Shown one piece after another: positions 1 through 5,739 of a stretch of DNA of 11,549 nucleotides. The stretch covers positions 1 to 11,549 of the forward strand of contig CAIYQJ010000370.1 in assembly GCA_903928275.1 (NCBI GenBank), in the 5' to 3' direction. The notes beneath the pieces are model-generated. The model was not told the DNA's origin. It made no database searches and saw nothing but the letters and a program-made list of their open reading frames with translations. Every line of letters begins with the position of its first letter. Positions within the stretch are counted from its first letter, which is position 1. Origin of the DNA: an uncultured Chloroflexota bacterium (GTDB taxonomy: Bacteria > Chloroflexota > Limnocylindria > Limnocylindrales > CSP1-4). A program made the translations under genes and the position numbers.

Positions 1-577
1 CGGACGCCCCCTCGGTCCCCGCGAGGCCCGTGCCGGTCCGGAGCTCGCCGCGCAGGCGGGCCGCCACGCCGCCCGCCCCGATCGCGCAGAGGACCGCGCC
101 CGCCACGCCGGGCGCCGCCCACGCCAGGGAGGTGACGGTCATCGCGGCGCCCACCGCGAGCGCCGCGATGATGTAGCCGGCCGACGCCCCCGCGCGGACG
201 CGTGCGTAGCGCGAGCGCGAGCCGCCGAGCCGGTCGAGGGAGACGGAATCGACCAGGGGCATGAAGGCGCTCGACACGACGGCCCAGGCGAGGTACGCGA
301 CGAGGAAGAGCGCCAGCCACGGGGGCGCGAACGCCGCGGAGACCGGGATGCCGAGAGCGAACGCGAGGACGAGCATCCGCCGGCGGCCGCGGCGGTCGCC
401 CGCGGAACCCCAGAGCGGTGACATCACGAGCGTGACCACGGCCCCCGCGGCCGCGACCGGCCCGAGCAGCCCCGCCGGCAGGCCGGCCCGGAGCGCGAGG
501 ACCGTGGCGAACGGCGCGATCGCGCCGAACGCGCTGCCCCGGATGAGCATGAGGAGAGCAAGGATGCCGGAGGTCAC
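1..577 (-). CDS. MFS transporter, N-terminal part (runs off left edge)
   Basis: Reading the minus strand from a GTG at 577-575 gives 192 codons with no stop up to the window edge, so the C-terminal half is missing. The protein is strongly hydrophobic with several membrane segments. After the second helix it has GSAGDRRGRRRM (about residues 55-66), a good match to the MFS loop 2-3 motif (GxxxDRxGRR). A later stretch, SRYARVRAGASAGYIIAAL, resembles the YGRIRLWGSxGF segment of the HcaT/MFS_1-like (PF12832) group, so a small aromatic or organic-acid substrate is possible but not shown. The GTG start places the first helix at the N-terminus. There is no clear Shine-Dalgarno, but a TGCTATACC sequence ends 6 nt upstream (584-592), so the mRNA may be leaderless. 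The gene points away from the regulator relic and is not linked to the hyp operon. Confidence 0.85.
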   Translation of the reverse strand, partial: MTSGILALLMLIRGSAFGAIAPFATVLALRAGLPAGLLGPVAAAGAVVTLVMSPLWGSAGDRRGRRRMLVLAFALGIPVSAAFAPPWLALFLVAYLAWAVVSSAFMPLVDSVSLDRLGGSRSRYARVRAGASAGYIIAALAVGAAMTVTSLAWAAPGVAGAVLCAIGAGGVAARLRGELRTGTGLAGTEGAS

Positions 578-583
578 CGGGCA

Positions 584-592
584 GGTATAGCA
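584..592 (-). promoter_or_regulatory. Possible extended -10 element for a leaderless MFS mRNA
   Basis: On the minus strand TGCTATACC (an extended -10: TG, one base, then TATACC) ends 6 nt before the GTG start of the MFS gene. That spacing would place transcription initiation at or next to the start codon. It fits the missing ribosome binding site. No convincing -35 was seen. Confidence 0.3.
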
Positions 593-726
593 GGACGGAC
601 CGCCCGGACCGCGCCCCGGACCGCACGGCGGAGGAATGCCGTGGCCGAGAACGCCCGCCCGGCGTGGGTCGGCGGTCGGGCCGCCGGTACGGACCGCCCG
701 CGGTTGCCACCTCTGTACCGGGCCGG

Positions 727-1068
727 ATGTCCCTCGGCACGTGCGCCGCCCGGCGCCAGTTCGATCAGTGCCGGCGGGCGCTTCGCGATGGACTCGACGC
801 GGACCCATCGGAGGAGACGGTCGAGGCGTTCCGAGCCGCGGACCGGGTCGCGGAACGGGCCACGGTGCGCATCCAGGCGACCGCTCGACTCATCGCGAGG
901 CAGCAGGGGCTCGAGCGAGTGGAGCCGCTGCTCGACCGCGCGTCGCCGCCTCGCAGCGGTCTGGTGGTCCGACTACGCACCGCGCCGGCGGCAGGCTCGC
1001 GCTGGTGGGGGCACGGTCTCACCGGTGCCCGCCGGGACCCTGATCGGGGACTGAAGCGGCGACCATGA
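727..1068 (+). pseudogene. Relic of a BTAD-domain (SARP-type) transcriptional activator
   Basis: The plus-strand frame from ATG 727 to the stop at 1066-1068 contains ARRQFDQCRRALRDGLDAD followed by PSEETVEAF (about 733-831). This closely matches the last helix pair and the conserved 'RQYxxCRxxLxxELGxxPSxET' signature of bacterial transcriptional activator domains (BTAD, PF03704). The rest of the domain, the winged-helix DNA-binding domain and any ATPase domain are absent. None of the three frames upstream (578-726) reads as BTAD sequence, and the tail after about residue 60 becomes Arg/Gly/Pro-rich and featureless. The frame can be extended to ATG 664 without adding recognisable protein. I call it a decayed or truncated gene fragment. 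A short expressed protein is possible but unlikely. The surrounding 578-1114 stretch holds nothing else I can identify. Confidence 0.5.
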
Positions 1069-1114
1069 ATGACGAGTGGGCAGGCGGCCGACTCTGGGGC
1101 CGAGGCCGGAGCCG

Positions 1115-1504
1115 TCAGACGCACGTCTCCCGGTAGGGGCAGGTGTCGCAGTCGTACCCGTTGACGCACGGCGTCGCTGCGTGTGCGAACGCGTGCTCCA
1201 TCACCCGGTGGTACTCGGCCACGGTCTCTTCGTTGATCGAGTAGCAGACCGCCTGTCCGATCCGCTTCGGGTCCACGAGGCCCACCCGGTGCAGCACTTT
1301 GAGCTGCTTCGTGGCGGCAGGCTGCGAGACCCCGAGGATCCGCGCGACGTCGGAGACCGTCAGCGAGTGGCGCGGGTGCGAGCCGAGCACCTTGATCATC
1401 TTCATCCGGGTCGGGTCGGAGACGGCGGCGTTGAGCTCGCAGCCTCGCTCGACCAGGCCGCGCCCGGGCATCCCGACGGGCCTCCTCGTCTCGGTCTCAG
1501 CCAT
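1115..1504 (-). CDS. ArsR/SmtB-family transcriptional regulator with C-terminal cysteine cluster
   Basis: This 129-residue protein is the last gene of the operon. Residues about 22-95 form a winged helix typical of ArsR: SDPTRMKMIKVLGSHP, then the recognition region TVSDVARILGVSQPAATKQL, then LHRVGLVDPKRIGQAVCYSI for the wing. The C-terminus carries four cysteines spaced C113-x5-C119-x2-C122-x5-C128; C22 and C87 are also present. Such a cluster could bind a metal ion or an Fe-S centre, or react with oxidants. ArsR proteins usually release DNA when their effector binds. The ATG at 1504 is chosen because the ArsR fold begins soon after it; the longer open frame to 1696 only reads through hypB antiphase. 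The start overlaps the hypB stop by 8 nt (ATGGCTGA), implying translational coupling. The palindrome at 5517-5542 ahead of the operon is the natural candidate operator, which would make this an autoregulator. The effector is unknown. Confidence 0.9.
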   Translation of the reverse strand: MAETETRRPVGMPGRGLVERGCELNAAVSDPTRMKMIKVLGSHPRHSLTVSDVARILGVSQPAATKQLKVLHRVGLVDPKRIGQAVCYSINEETVAEYHRVMEHAFAHAATPCVNGYDCDTCPYRETCV

Positions 1505-2180
1505 GATCGTCCGCCCGTCGCCGTGCCTCGACGCGCTCGACGACCCACGCGCACCAGGCGTCGAGGCCGTCGCCGTTCCGGCACGACACCGGGAAGATCG
1601 GGAGCGCCGGGTTGAGCGCCCGCGCTCCCGCGGTCGCCGCGCCGAGATCGAAGTCCGAGATCGGCAGGTAGTCGGTCTTCGTGACGACGAGCGCATCGCT
1701 CGTCACGAAGATCAGCGGGTACTTCTGTGGCTTGTCGTCGCCCTCCGGGACGCTGAGGAGGACGACGTTCGCATCGGCCCCGAGGTCGAAGTCGGCCGTG
1801 CACACCAGGTTGCCGATGTTCTCGACGAAGACGAGGTCGAACGGGCCGGGCGTCAGCCGCCCGAGCGCCGCGGCGACCATCGGCACGTCCAGGTGGCACA
1901 GGCCGCCCGTCGTGACCTGCACCGTCGGGACGCCCGCGGCCGCCATCCGGTCGGCATCCACCTGCGAGGCGACGTCGCCCTCGATCACGCCGATCCGGAA
2001 CCTGCCCCGGAGCCGGCGGAAGGTCTCCAGGATCAACATGGTCTTGCCCGCGCCGGGCGAGGCGGTGATGTTGACGAGGACGATGCCGTCGGCTCGCAGG
2101 CGCTCCCTGATCGCCGACGCCTCGAGCGCGTTCTCGGCAAGGATCTCGGTGCGGACGTCGATGACGGCGACCTCGCCCAT
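1497..2180 (-). CDS. hypB: HypB, nickel-binding GTPase (metallocentre assembly)
   Basis: This 227-residue protein is a SIMIBI-class GTPase that, with HypA, hands nickel to apo-enzymes ([NiFe]-hydrogenase, and urease in some bacteria). Visible motifs are the P-loop ASPGAGKT (40-47), GDVASQVDADR (68-78), the metal-site TGGLCHLD with C95 and H96, FVENIGNLVC ending at C127, the HypB signature SVPEGDDKPQKYP (143-155), and TKTD (167-170) where the guanine-specificity motif is usually NKxD. The C95/H96/C127 spacing equals that of the G-domain metal site in E. coli HypB (C166/H167/C198). The N-terminal CxxCGC high-affinity nickel motif and any His-rich tract are absent, so this is the short HypB form. 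The ATG at 2180 shares one base with the hypA stop (TGATG), and GAGG lies about 7 nt upstream. No hydrogenase or other hyp gene is present in the window, so the client enzyme is unknown. Confidence 0.95.
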   Translation of the reverse strand: MGEVAVIDVRTEILAENALEASAIRERLRADGIVLVNITASPGAGKTMLILETFRRLRGRFRIGVIEGDVASQVDADRMAAAGVPTVQVTTGGLCHLDVPMVAAALGRLTPGPFDLVFVENIGNLVCTADFDLGADANVVLLSVPEGDDKPQKYPLIFVTSDALVVTKTDYLPISDFDLGAATAGARALNPALPIFPVSCRNGDGLDAWCAWVVERVEARRRADDHG

Positions 2181-2509
2181 CACGCGACCTCGAGCCGCTC
2201 GACGAGCATCTCGCGCCCGCCGACGAGGGTGCAGGGTGCCCCGCCGCAGGGACCGCAGACGATCGCGGGCGACGGCTCGCCGCATGTCGCGCACGTGAAC
2301 CGGGCCGGCGCGCGGGTCACCCGCAGGACCGCGCCCTCGGCGATGGACCCGGCGCTGATGTGGTCGAAATAGCGCTGGAGCGTGGGGGCCTCGAGGTTCC
2401 TGAGCTCCCCCACCACCAGGTCGATCGCGGTCACGCGGGTCCGGCCGGCGGCGGTGGCGCGATCGACCGCCAGCCGGAGGATGCTCTTGCCGATCGCGAG
2501 CTCGTGCAC
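2180..2509 (-). CDS. hypA: HypA, nickel metallochaperone
   Basis: This 109-residue protein has the HypA N-terminus MHELAI, in which H2 is the nickel ligand, and a zinc loop with C73-x2-C76 and C85-x2-C88. It ends with the family's GGREMLVERLEV strand. HypA binds Ni(II) and passes it, with HypB, to a target enzyme; its zinc site is structural. The zinc loop is short: 8 residues separate the two CxxC pairs, versus about 12-13 in E. coli and Helicobacter HypA, and an extra C93 follows. The start is GTG (2509-2507), fixed by the requirement for MHE at the N-terminus. It lies 9 nt after the stop of the Fe-S protein gene, with no strong Shine-Dalgarno, so translation probably depends on coupling. 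The gene overlaps hypB by one base. Confidence 0.93.
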   Translation of the reverse strand: MHELAIGKSILRLAVDRATAAGRTRVTAIDLVVGELRNLEAPTLQRYFDHISAGSIAEGAVLRVTRAPARFTCATCGEPSPAIVCGPCGGAPCTLVGGREMLVERLEVA

Positions 2510-2518
2510 GGCCGTCGC

Positions 2519-3469
2519 TCAGACCACGAGCGGGAGGCCGCTCTGCTCGAGCAGCTGCTGGTGGATGCTCGGGTAGACGGGCTTCGTCCGCGCGATCGCG
2601 ATCGCGTCGGTGGCGCAGGTGGTGGCGCACATGCCGCACCCCACGCAGTTCGCCAGGTCGATCGTGATGCGCCCCGCCCCTGCCGCCATGGTGATCGCCT
2701 CGCCGATGCAGCCCGGGACGCAGTCGCCGCAGCCGGTGCAGAGCGAGCCGTCGAGGACCGCCTGGTAGCCGGACGATCGGAAGTGGCCCTTCACGTCACG
2801 CGCCGCGCTCCGGCAGACGGACATCGCGGTGCAGCAGCAGGGACAGCAGAAGCAGATCTCGAGGAACCCGTCCATGTCGCTGTTGTGGAAGCCCCAGACG
2901 AACTGCTCCACCTCCACCCAGAGCGCCTGTCCCACGAGGCCCTCGGCGGCGGCCCGGTCCACGCGGGCGAAAGCGTCCTCGAGGGACATCTCGTCCGCGA
3001 TCCCGTAGCTCACGACCCGTCGACCCGACCTGGAGAGGAACATGCAGCAGACGTCGTGGGAGTGCGTGGTGCACCCGAACGCGTCGCGGCAGACGCACGT
3101 CCGCATCGCCCCGATGTACGAGGACTTGCGGAGGCAGTCCTTGATGAGGTCGATCGGCAGCGGCGAGGCGTCCGCCTGCGCCGCGAGGTCGGCGCCCACC
3201 TCGATCGTCGCCGGGGCCGCGGTCGCGTTGAATGGCAGGAGGATCGCCGAGGTGTGCTGGCGCTCGACGGGCGTGAAGAGCAGGACGCGCTTGTAGATGG
3301 GCCCGAAGATCGGGGTCTTCTGGTGGTGGGCGCCGGCCACGAGGAGGCGGAAGAAGAACCGGATGACCGGCATGTTCCAGCGCCGAGCATGGGCCAGGCG
3401 TGCGAGGACAGTCCGGATCCCCGCGATCCCGGTGGGGTTGTGCCAGAGCGGCTTGGCCGGAGCGGTCAC
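2519..3469 (-). CDS. Cysteine-rich 4Fe-4S (2x ferredoxin-type) protein
   Basis: This 316-residue protein has two C-terminal ferredoxin motifs: C244-x2-C247-x2-C250-x3-C254 and C275-x2-C278-x2-C281-x3-C285. These predict two [4Fe-4S] clusters for electron transfer. In front of them lie two further cysteine-rich stretches: RTCVCRDAFGC through HDVCC (C125, C127, C133, C141, C142), and CFCCPCCC (C206, C208, C209, C211-C213) with C219 nearby, which could hold another cluster or metal site. An N-terminal segment around residues 33-47 (MPVIRFFFRLLVAGA) is hydrophobic but may be amphipathic rather than membrane-spanning. No signal peptide is seen, so a cytoplasmic or membrane-associated protein is likely. 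The GTG start overlaps the previous stop (GTGA) and has GGGAGG about 8 nt upstream. I do not recognise a named enzyme. Possible roles are electron carrier for the upstream flavoprotein or the nickel client of the downstream HypA/HypB; the latter is speculation. Confidence 0.85.
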   Translation of the reverse strand: MTAPAKPLWHNPTGIAGIRTVLARLAHARRWNMPVIRFFFRLLVAGAHHQKTPIFGPIYKRVLLFTPVERQHTSAILLPFNATAAPATIEVGADLAAQADASPLPIDLIKDCLRKSSYIGAMRTCVCRDAFGCTTHSHDVCCMFLSRSGRRVVSYGIADEMSLEDAFARVDRAAAEGLVGQALWVEVEQFVWGFHNSDMDGFLEICFCCPCCCTAMSVCRSAARDVKGHFRSSGYQAVLDGSLCTGCGDCVPGCIGEAITMAAGAGRITIDLANCVGCGMCATTCATDAIAIARTKPVYPSIHQQLLEQSGLPLVV

Positions 3470-4233
3470 TTCACGTCCCTCCCGCCGGTCGCGACCGGCG
3501 CTCCGAAGCCGAGGATCCGGTCGACGAGCGGCCGGCGGTACTCGGTCTCGGCGCAGCGCTTGATGGTCCGCAGCATCTCGCGGCACATGAACAGCGACGG
3601 GCTGCCGAGGGCGAGGGCGATGGCGGCGAAGCGCCAGCCCCCGAATGGCGCCCACGAGGCGTCGCAGCGGTTGATGAACCGGGTCGTCCCGTCGCCGTTG
3701 TCGAGGAGGACGAAGCTCCACGTCCAGGCGAAGTGCTTCAGCCCGAACGGCGGCTTCCAGGCGATGGATCCCTGGTGCGTGGACGGCCGGCGGGAGTCGG
3801 ACATCATCGTGAAGTACTCGCCCCAGGCGACGTCCTGCACCTCGGAGCCCACGCCGTTCTGGTGGTAGAAGACGTAGTCGCCCTTGTCGAGGTGCTGCCA
3901 TTCGTCCACGATCCGGAACGTGTTGTAGATGTGGAACGTGGCCAGCCGCTCGAGCAGGCCGAAGCTGTAGAAGCCGGCCTTCCGCTGGCCGATCTGGGCG
4001 AGGTACGGCCAGACCTTCTCGCGCGGCGCGTCGATGGTCACCGCGCCCTGGATCCGCACCGTCCTGTCCCCCGCGAGCAGGTCGTCGCCGGGCAGCTTCA
4101 TCTCGCGCTCCTCCTTCGTCGGGAGGTCGGAGAGGCCGTAGCCCCACATGACCGCGAGGGCCATGACGACGGAGAGGAAGAGGCCGGCCACGATCTGCAT
4201 CGGCCGGGTCTTGCTGAACGGGAACCGGTTCAT
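3466..4233 (-). CDS. Membrane-anchored SRPBCC-family protein
   Basis: This 255-residue protein has an N-terminal hydrophobic helix (about 12-33, MQIVAGLFLSVVMALAVMWG), probably a membrane anchor. A START/Bet v 1-like SRPBCC domain follows. Its diagnostic stretch is LPGDDLL, then VTIDAPREKVWPYLAQIGQ, then AGFYSFGLLERLATFHIYN, and later the beta-strand run FAWTWSFVLLDNGDGTTRF. SRPBCC domains bind hydrophobic ligands such as lipids, polyketides and steroids, or act as cyclases; the ligand here is unknown. The ATG at 4233 is supported by GAGGAG 7 nt upstream. The gene begins 28 nt after the flavoprotein gene ends, and its stop overlaps the start of the Fe-S gene by 4 nt. The helix suggests the operon's chemistry takes place at the membrane, perhaps on a lipid or quinone-like substrate; that is inference. 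Confidence 0.85.
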   Translation of the reverse strand: MNRFPFSKTRPMQIVAGLFLSVVMALAVMWGYGLSDLPTKEEREMKLPGDDLLAGDRTVRIQGAVTIDAPREKVWPYLAQIGQRKAGFYSFGLLERLATFHIYNTFRIVDEWQHLDKGDYVFYHQNGVGSEVQDVAWGEYFTMMSDSRRPSTHQGSIAWKPPFGLKHFAWTWSFVLLDNGDGTTRFINRCDASWAPFGGWRFAAIALALGSPSLFMCREMLRTIKRCAETEYRRPLVDRILGFGAPVATGGRDVK

Positions 4234-4246
4234 CGACGGACTCCTC
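4234..4246 (-). promoter_or_regulatory. Ribosome binding site of the SRPBCC gene
   Basis: Minus-strand GAGGAGTCCGTCG directly precedes the ATG at 4233. The GAGGAG core with 7-nt spacing is the best Shine-Dalgarno in the operon and fixes this start. Confidence 0.65.
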
Positions 4247-4261
4247 GGCGGTGGCGACGGG

Positions 4262-5449
4262 TCAGGCGTGCGCGAGGTCGCGCTCGCGCGGAGCGACCGG
4301 CGATGGCAGCCTCCCGGCGGCCCGGATGACCTGGTTCGCCGCGTAGATCCCGGAGATGGCCGCGGGCTCCAGGCCCAGGCCGTTGTGGTCTCCCGCGGTG
4401 TAGAGCGTCGGGCCGTACTGCTGCTCGAGGTAGGCGGAGCCGGTGACGTACATCGCGTTGCGCCAGGCCTTCGACCCGATGAGCTCCCAGCTCTCGCAGA
4501 CCTGCCCGAGGTCGGCGTCGGGCTCGCGCGTGTAGACGAGGAAGCTCCCGTCGTCCTGGAGCGCCGTCAGGACGACCGGCGACGCGAACGGGAAGAGGTT
4601 CATCGCGTGCGCTGCGAATGCCGGCTTCAGGGTCGCCTTCACGTGGAAGACGTAGAGCTCGCAGGTGTCGCGGATCGCGGGGAGCTCGAGCAGGCGCTGC
4701 GTCTCGACGGCGGGTGTGGCGAGCACGATGAGGTCGGCGGCGAGCTCGGCGCCGGATGCGCATGTGGCGACATGCCGGCCGTCGACGGTCCGCAACGAGT
4801 CGACCCGGTCCCGGATGAGATGGGGCCCCAGGCGGCGCGTCATGGCGGGCTCGTCGAACGAGAAGCGGTGGATCGGGAGCAGGAGGCCCTGGCAGACGGT
4901 CAGGGCGTCGAGAGCGGTGAGGCGCTCCAGCGAAACGCCGGTGCACGCGTACGTGAACTTCGACACGTAGTCGGCGGCGACCGAGTCGAGCCGGTGCTCC
5001 CTCACCCACTCCGACGCCGGCTGGCGGAACAGCCGCGCGATGTACGGGTCGAGGGCCATCGCCTCGCGCTGGGGTATCCGCTCGCAGTTGCGCTTGTAGT
5101 TCCCGTTGTGGCGCATGAACCGCACCATGAGGGCGCCGAACTGCGCGAACCGCCCGCCCCGCTTCAGGGTGTGGCCGCTGATCGTGGGGTACGCGGCGCC
5201 GTCGTCCTGGTGGAAGCAGCACGCGAACGGGTTGATCCACGTCTCGCGCCGGAGGATCTTCGTCGCGTTCGCGTAGTTGGCCATCACGAAGTAGGCGCCG
5301 AAGTTCACCTTCTCGTCGGGCGAGTAGTCGACGCGTCCGCCGAACGTGTCGCTCACGATCCGGTAGTCGACGCCGGCCTCCTGCAGGCGCAGCGCGCACG
5401 ACATGCCGGCCATCCCGGCGCCGACCACGAGTGCGCGAGTCTCGTCCAT
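4262..5449 (-). CDS. FAD-dependent amine-oxidase-like oxidoreductase
   Basis: This 395-residue protein is the first gene of the operon. It begins with a Rossmann dinucleotide-binding motif, VVGAGMAGMSCALRLQEAG (GxGxxG at 10-15). It ends with LYTAGDHNGLGLEPAAISG, the C-terminal FAD-binding 'GD' motif typical of the amine oxidase / protoporphyrinogen oxidase / phytoene desaturase superfamily (NAD_binding_8 plus amino-oxidase type). The middle contains the 'ADLIVLATPAVET' strand that often follows the substrate domain in this superfamily. The length fits a complete member. There is no signal peptide. The ATG at 5449 is right at the N-terminal Rossmann strand; its weak ribosome binding sequence (GGGGA) lies inside the leader stem described separately. 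The substrate cannot be read from the sequence; the SRPBCC and Fe-S partners suggest oxidation or desaturation of a hydrophobic compound with electrons passed to the ferredoxin-like protein. Confidence 0.87.
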   Translation of the reverse strand: MDETRALVVGAGMAGMSCALRLQEAGVDYRIVSDTFGGRVDYSPDEKVNFGAYFVMANYANATKILRRETWINPFACCFHQDDGAAYPTISGHTLKRGGRFAQFGALMVRFMRHNGNYKRNCERIPQREAMALDPYIARLFRQPASEWVREHRLDSVAADYVSKFTYACTGVSLERLTALDALTVCQGLLLPIHRFSFDEPAMTRRLGPHLIRDRVDSLRTVDGRHVATCASGAELAADLIVLATPAVETQRLLELPAIRDTCELYVFHVKATLKPAFAAHAMNLFPFASPVVLTALQDDGSFLVYTREPDADLGQVCESWELIGSKAWRNAMYVTGSAYLEQQYGPTLYTAGDHNGLGLEPAAISGIYAANQVIRAAGRLPSPVAPRERDLAHA

Positions 5450-5515
5450 CGTGTCCCCAATCCGTTGGGCGGCGCCTGCCGCACGCTCGTGCTGTCGGCT
5501 GACGGAGGGGACACG
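5450..5515 (-). promoter_or_regulatory. Leader hairpin that sequesters the translation start of the operon
   Basis: In the mRNA sense (minus strand) CGTGTCCCC plus TCCGT (5515-5502) is complementary to ACGGA (5465-5461) and GGGGACACG (5458-5450). This gives 14 base pairs with one 2-nt bulge (5460-5459). The 3' arm ends on the base directly before the ATG at 5449 and includes GGGGA, the only Shine-Dalgarno-like sequence. The 36-nt loop has a smaller hairpin, GCACG-AG-CGTGC (5492-5481). When folded, the stem would block ribosome entry; an alternative fold or a bound factor could open it. The pairing is seen directly; its regulatory role is inferred. It matches no riboswitch class I can recognise. 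Confidence 0.6.
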
Positions 5516-5516
5516 T

Positions 5517-5542
5517 CAGAACCCTATGGGCATATGGTTATG
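5517..5542. promoter_or_regulatory. Imperfect palindrome, candidate ArsR operator
   Basis: The 26-bp element has the core AACCnTATGnnCATAnGGTT (5520-5539), and 10 of 13 base pairs across the centre (5529/5530) are symmetric. It is markedly A/T-richer than its surroundings. This length, symmetry and base content resemble operators of ArsR/SmtB winged-helix dimers. It begins 68 nt upstream of the first operon gene and just before the leader stem, where the promoter should be. The operon's own ArsR gene is the obvious binder. No clear -10/-35 pair was identified; a core promoter may overlap the palindrome. Confidence 0.55.
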
Positions 5543-5682
5543 GAGGACGGACGTGCGGTCTGCTGCCGAATGGACCGTGATCGGGTGTCGATCCGACCGG
5601 GGGCCGGTCGCGGAGGACGGGGCAGGGGTGCACAGACCGCCTGGAAGGCTCCCGGAAACGGCCGTGCTCCGGACCGGTGACG

Positions 5683-5708
5683 GCGTCGCGCGGTGCCGCG
5701 CGTGACGC
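5683..5708 (-). terminator. Strong GC hairpin downstream of the serine hydrolase gene
   Basis: CGCGCGG (5687-5693) pairs perfectly with CCGCGCG (5696-5702), and GCGT (5683-5686) pairs with ACGC (5705-5708) after a 2-nt bulge. It lies 31 nt past the stop of the serine hydrolase gene and upstream of the operon control region, so it could end transcription or insulate the operon. There is no U-tract in either direction, so it is not a classical intrinsic terminator. Confidence 0.4.
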
Positions 5709-5739
5709 ACATGCGGATCGTGAGAGGGCTGCCGGCGCG

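Noticed and set aside
1081..1114. Intrinsic terminator after the ArsR gene
   Set aside because: Only short GGCC/GGCC and wobble-containing pairings are possible, and no U-tract follows.
2360..3868. A 502-residue plus-strand open frame over the hypA and Fe-S genes
   Set aside because: It lies opposite genes with clear family motifs and has low-complexity RGDAEV-type composition with no recognisable fold.
4230..5399. A 389-residue minus-strand frame overlapping the FAD oxidoreductase
   Set aside because: It is Arg/Pro-rich out-of-frame translation; the alternative frame has the Rossmann and FAD motifs.
5450..5515. Assignment of the operon leader to the known NiCo riboswitch
   Set aside because: I see a single bulged stem with a small internal hairpin, not the four-helix junction with conserved G-rich internal loops expected of that class.
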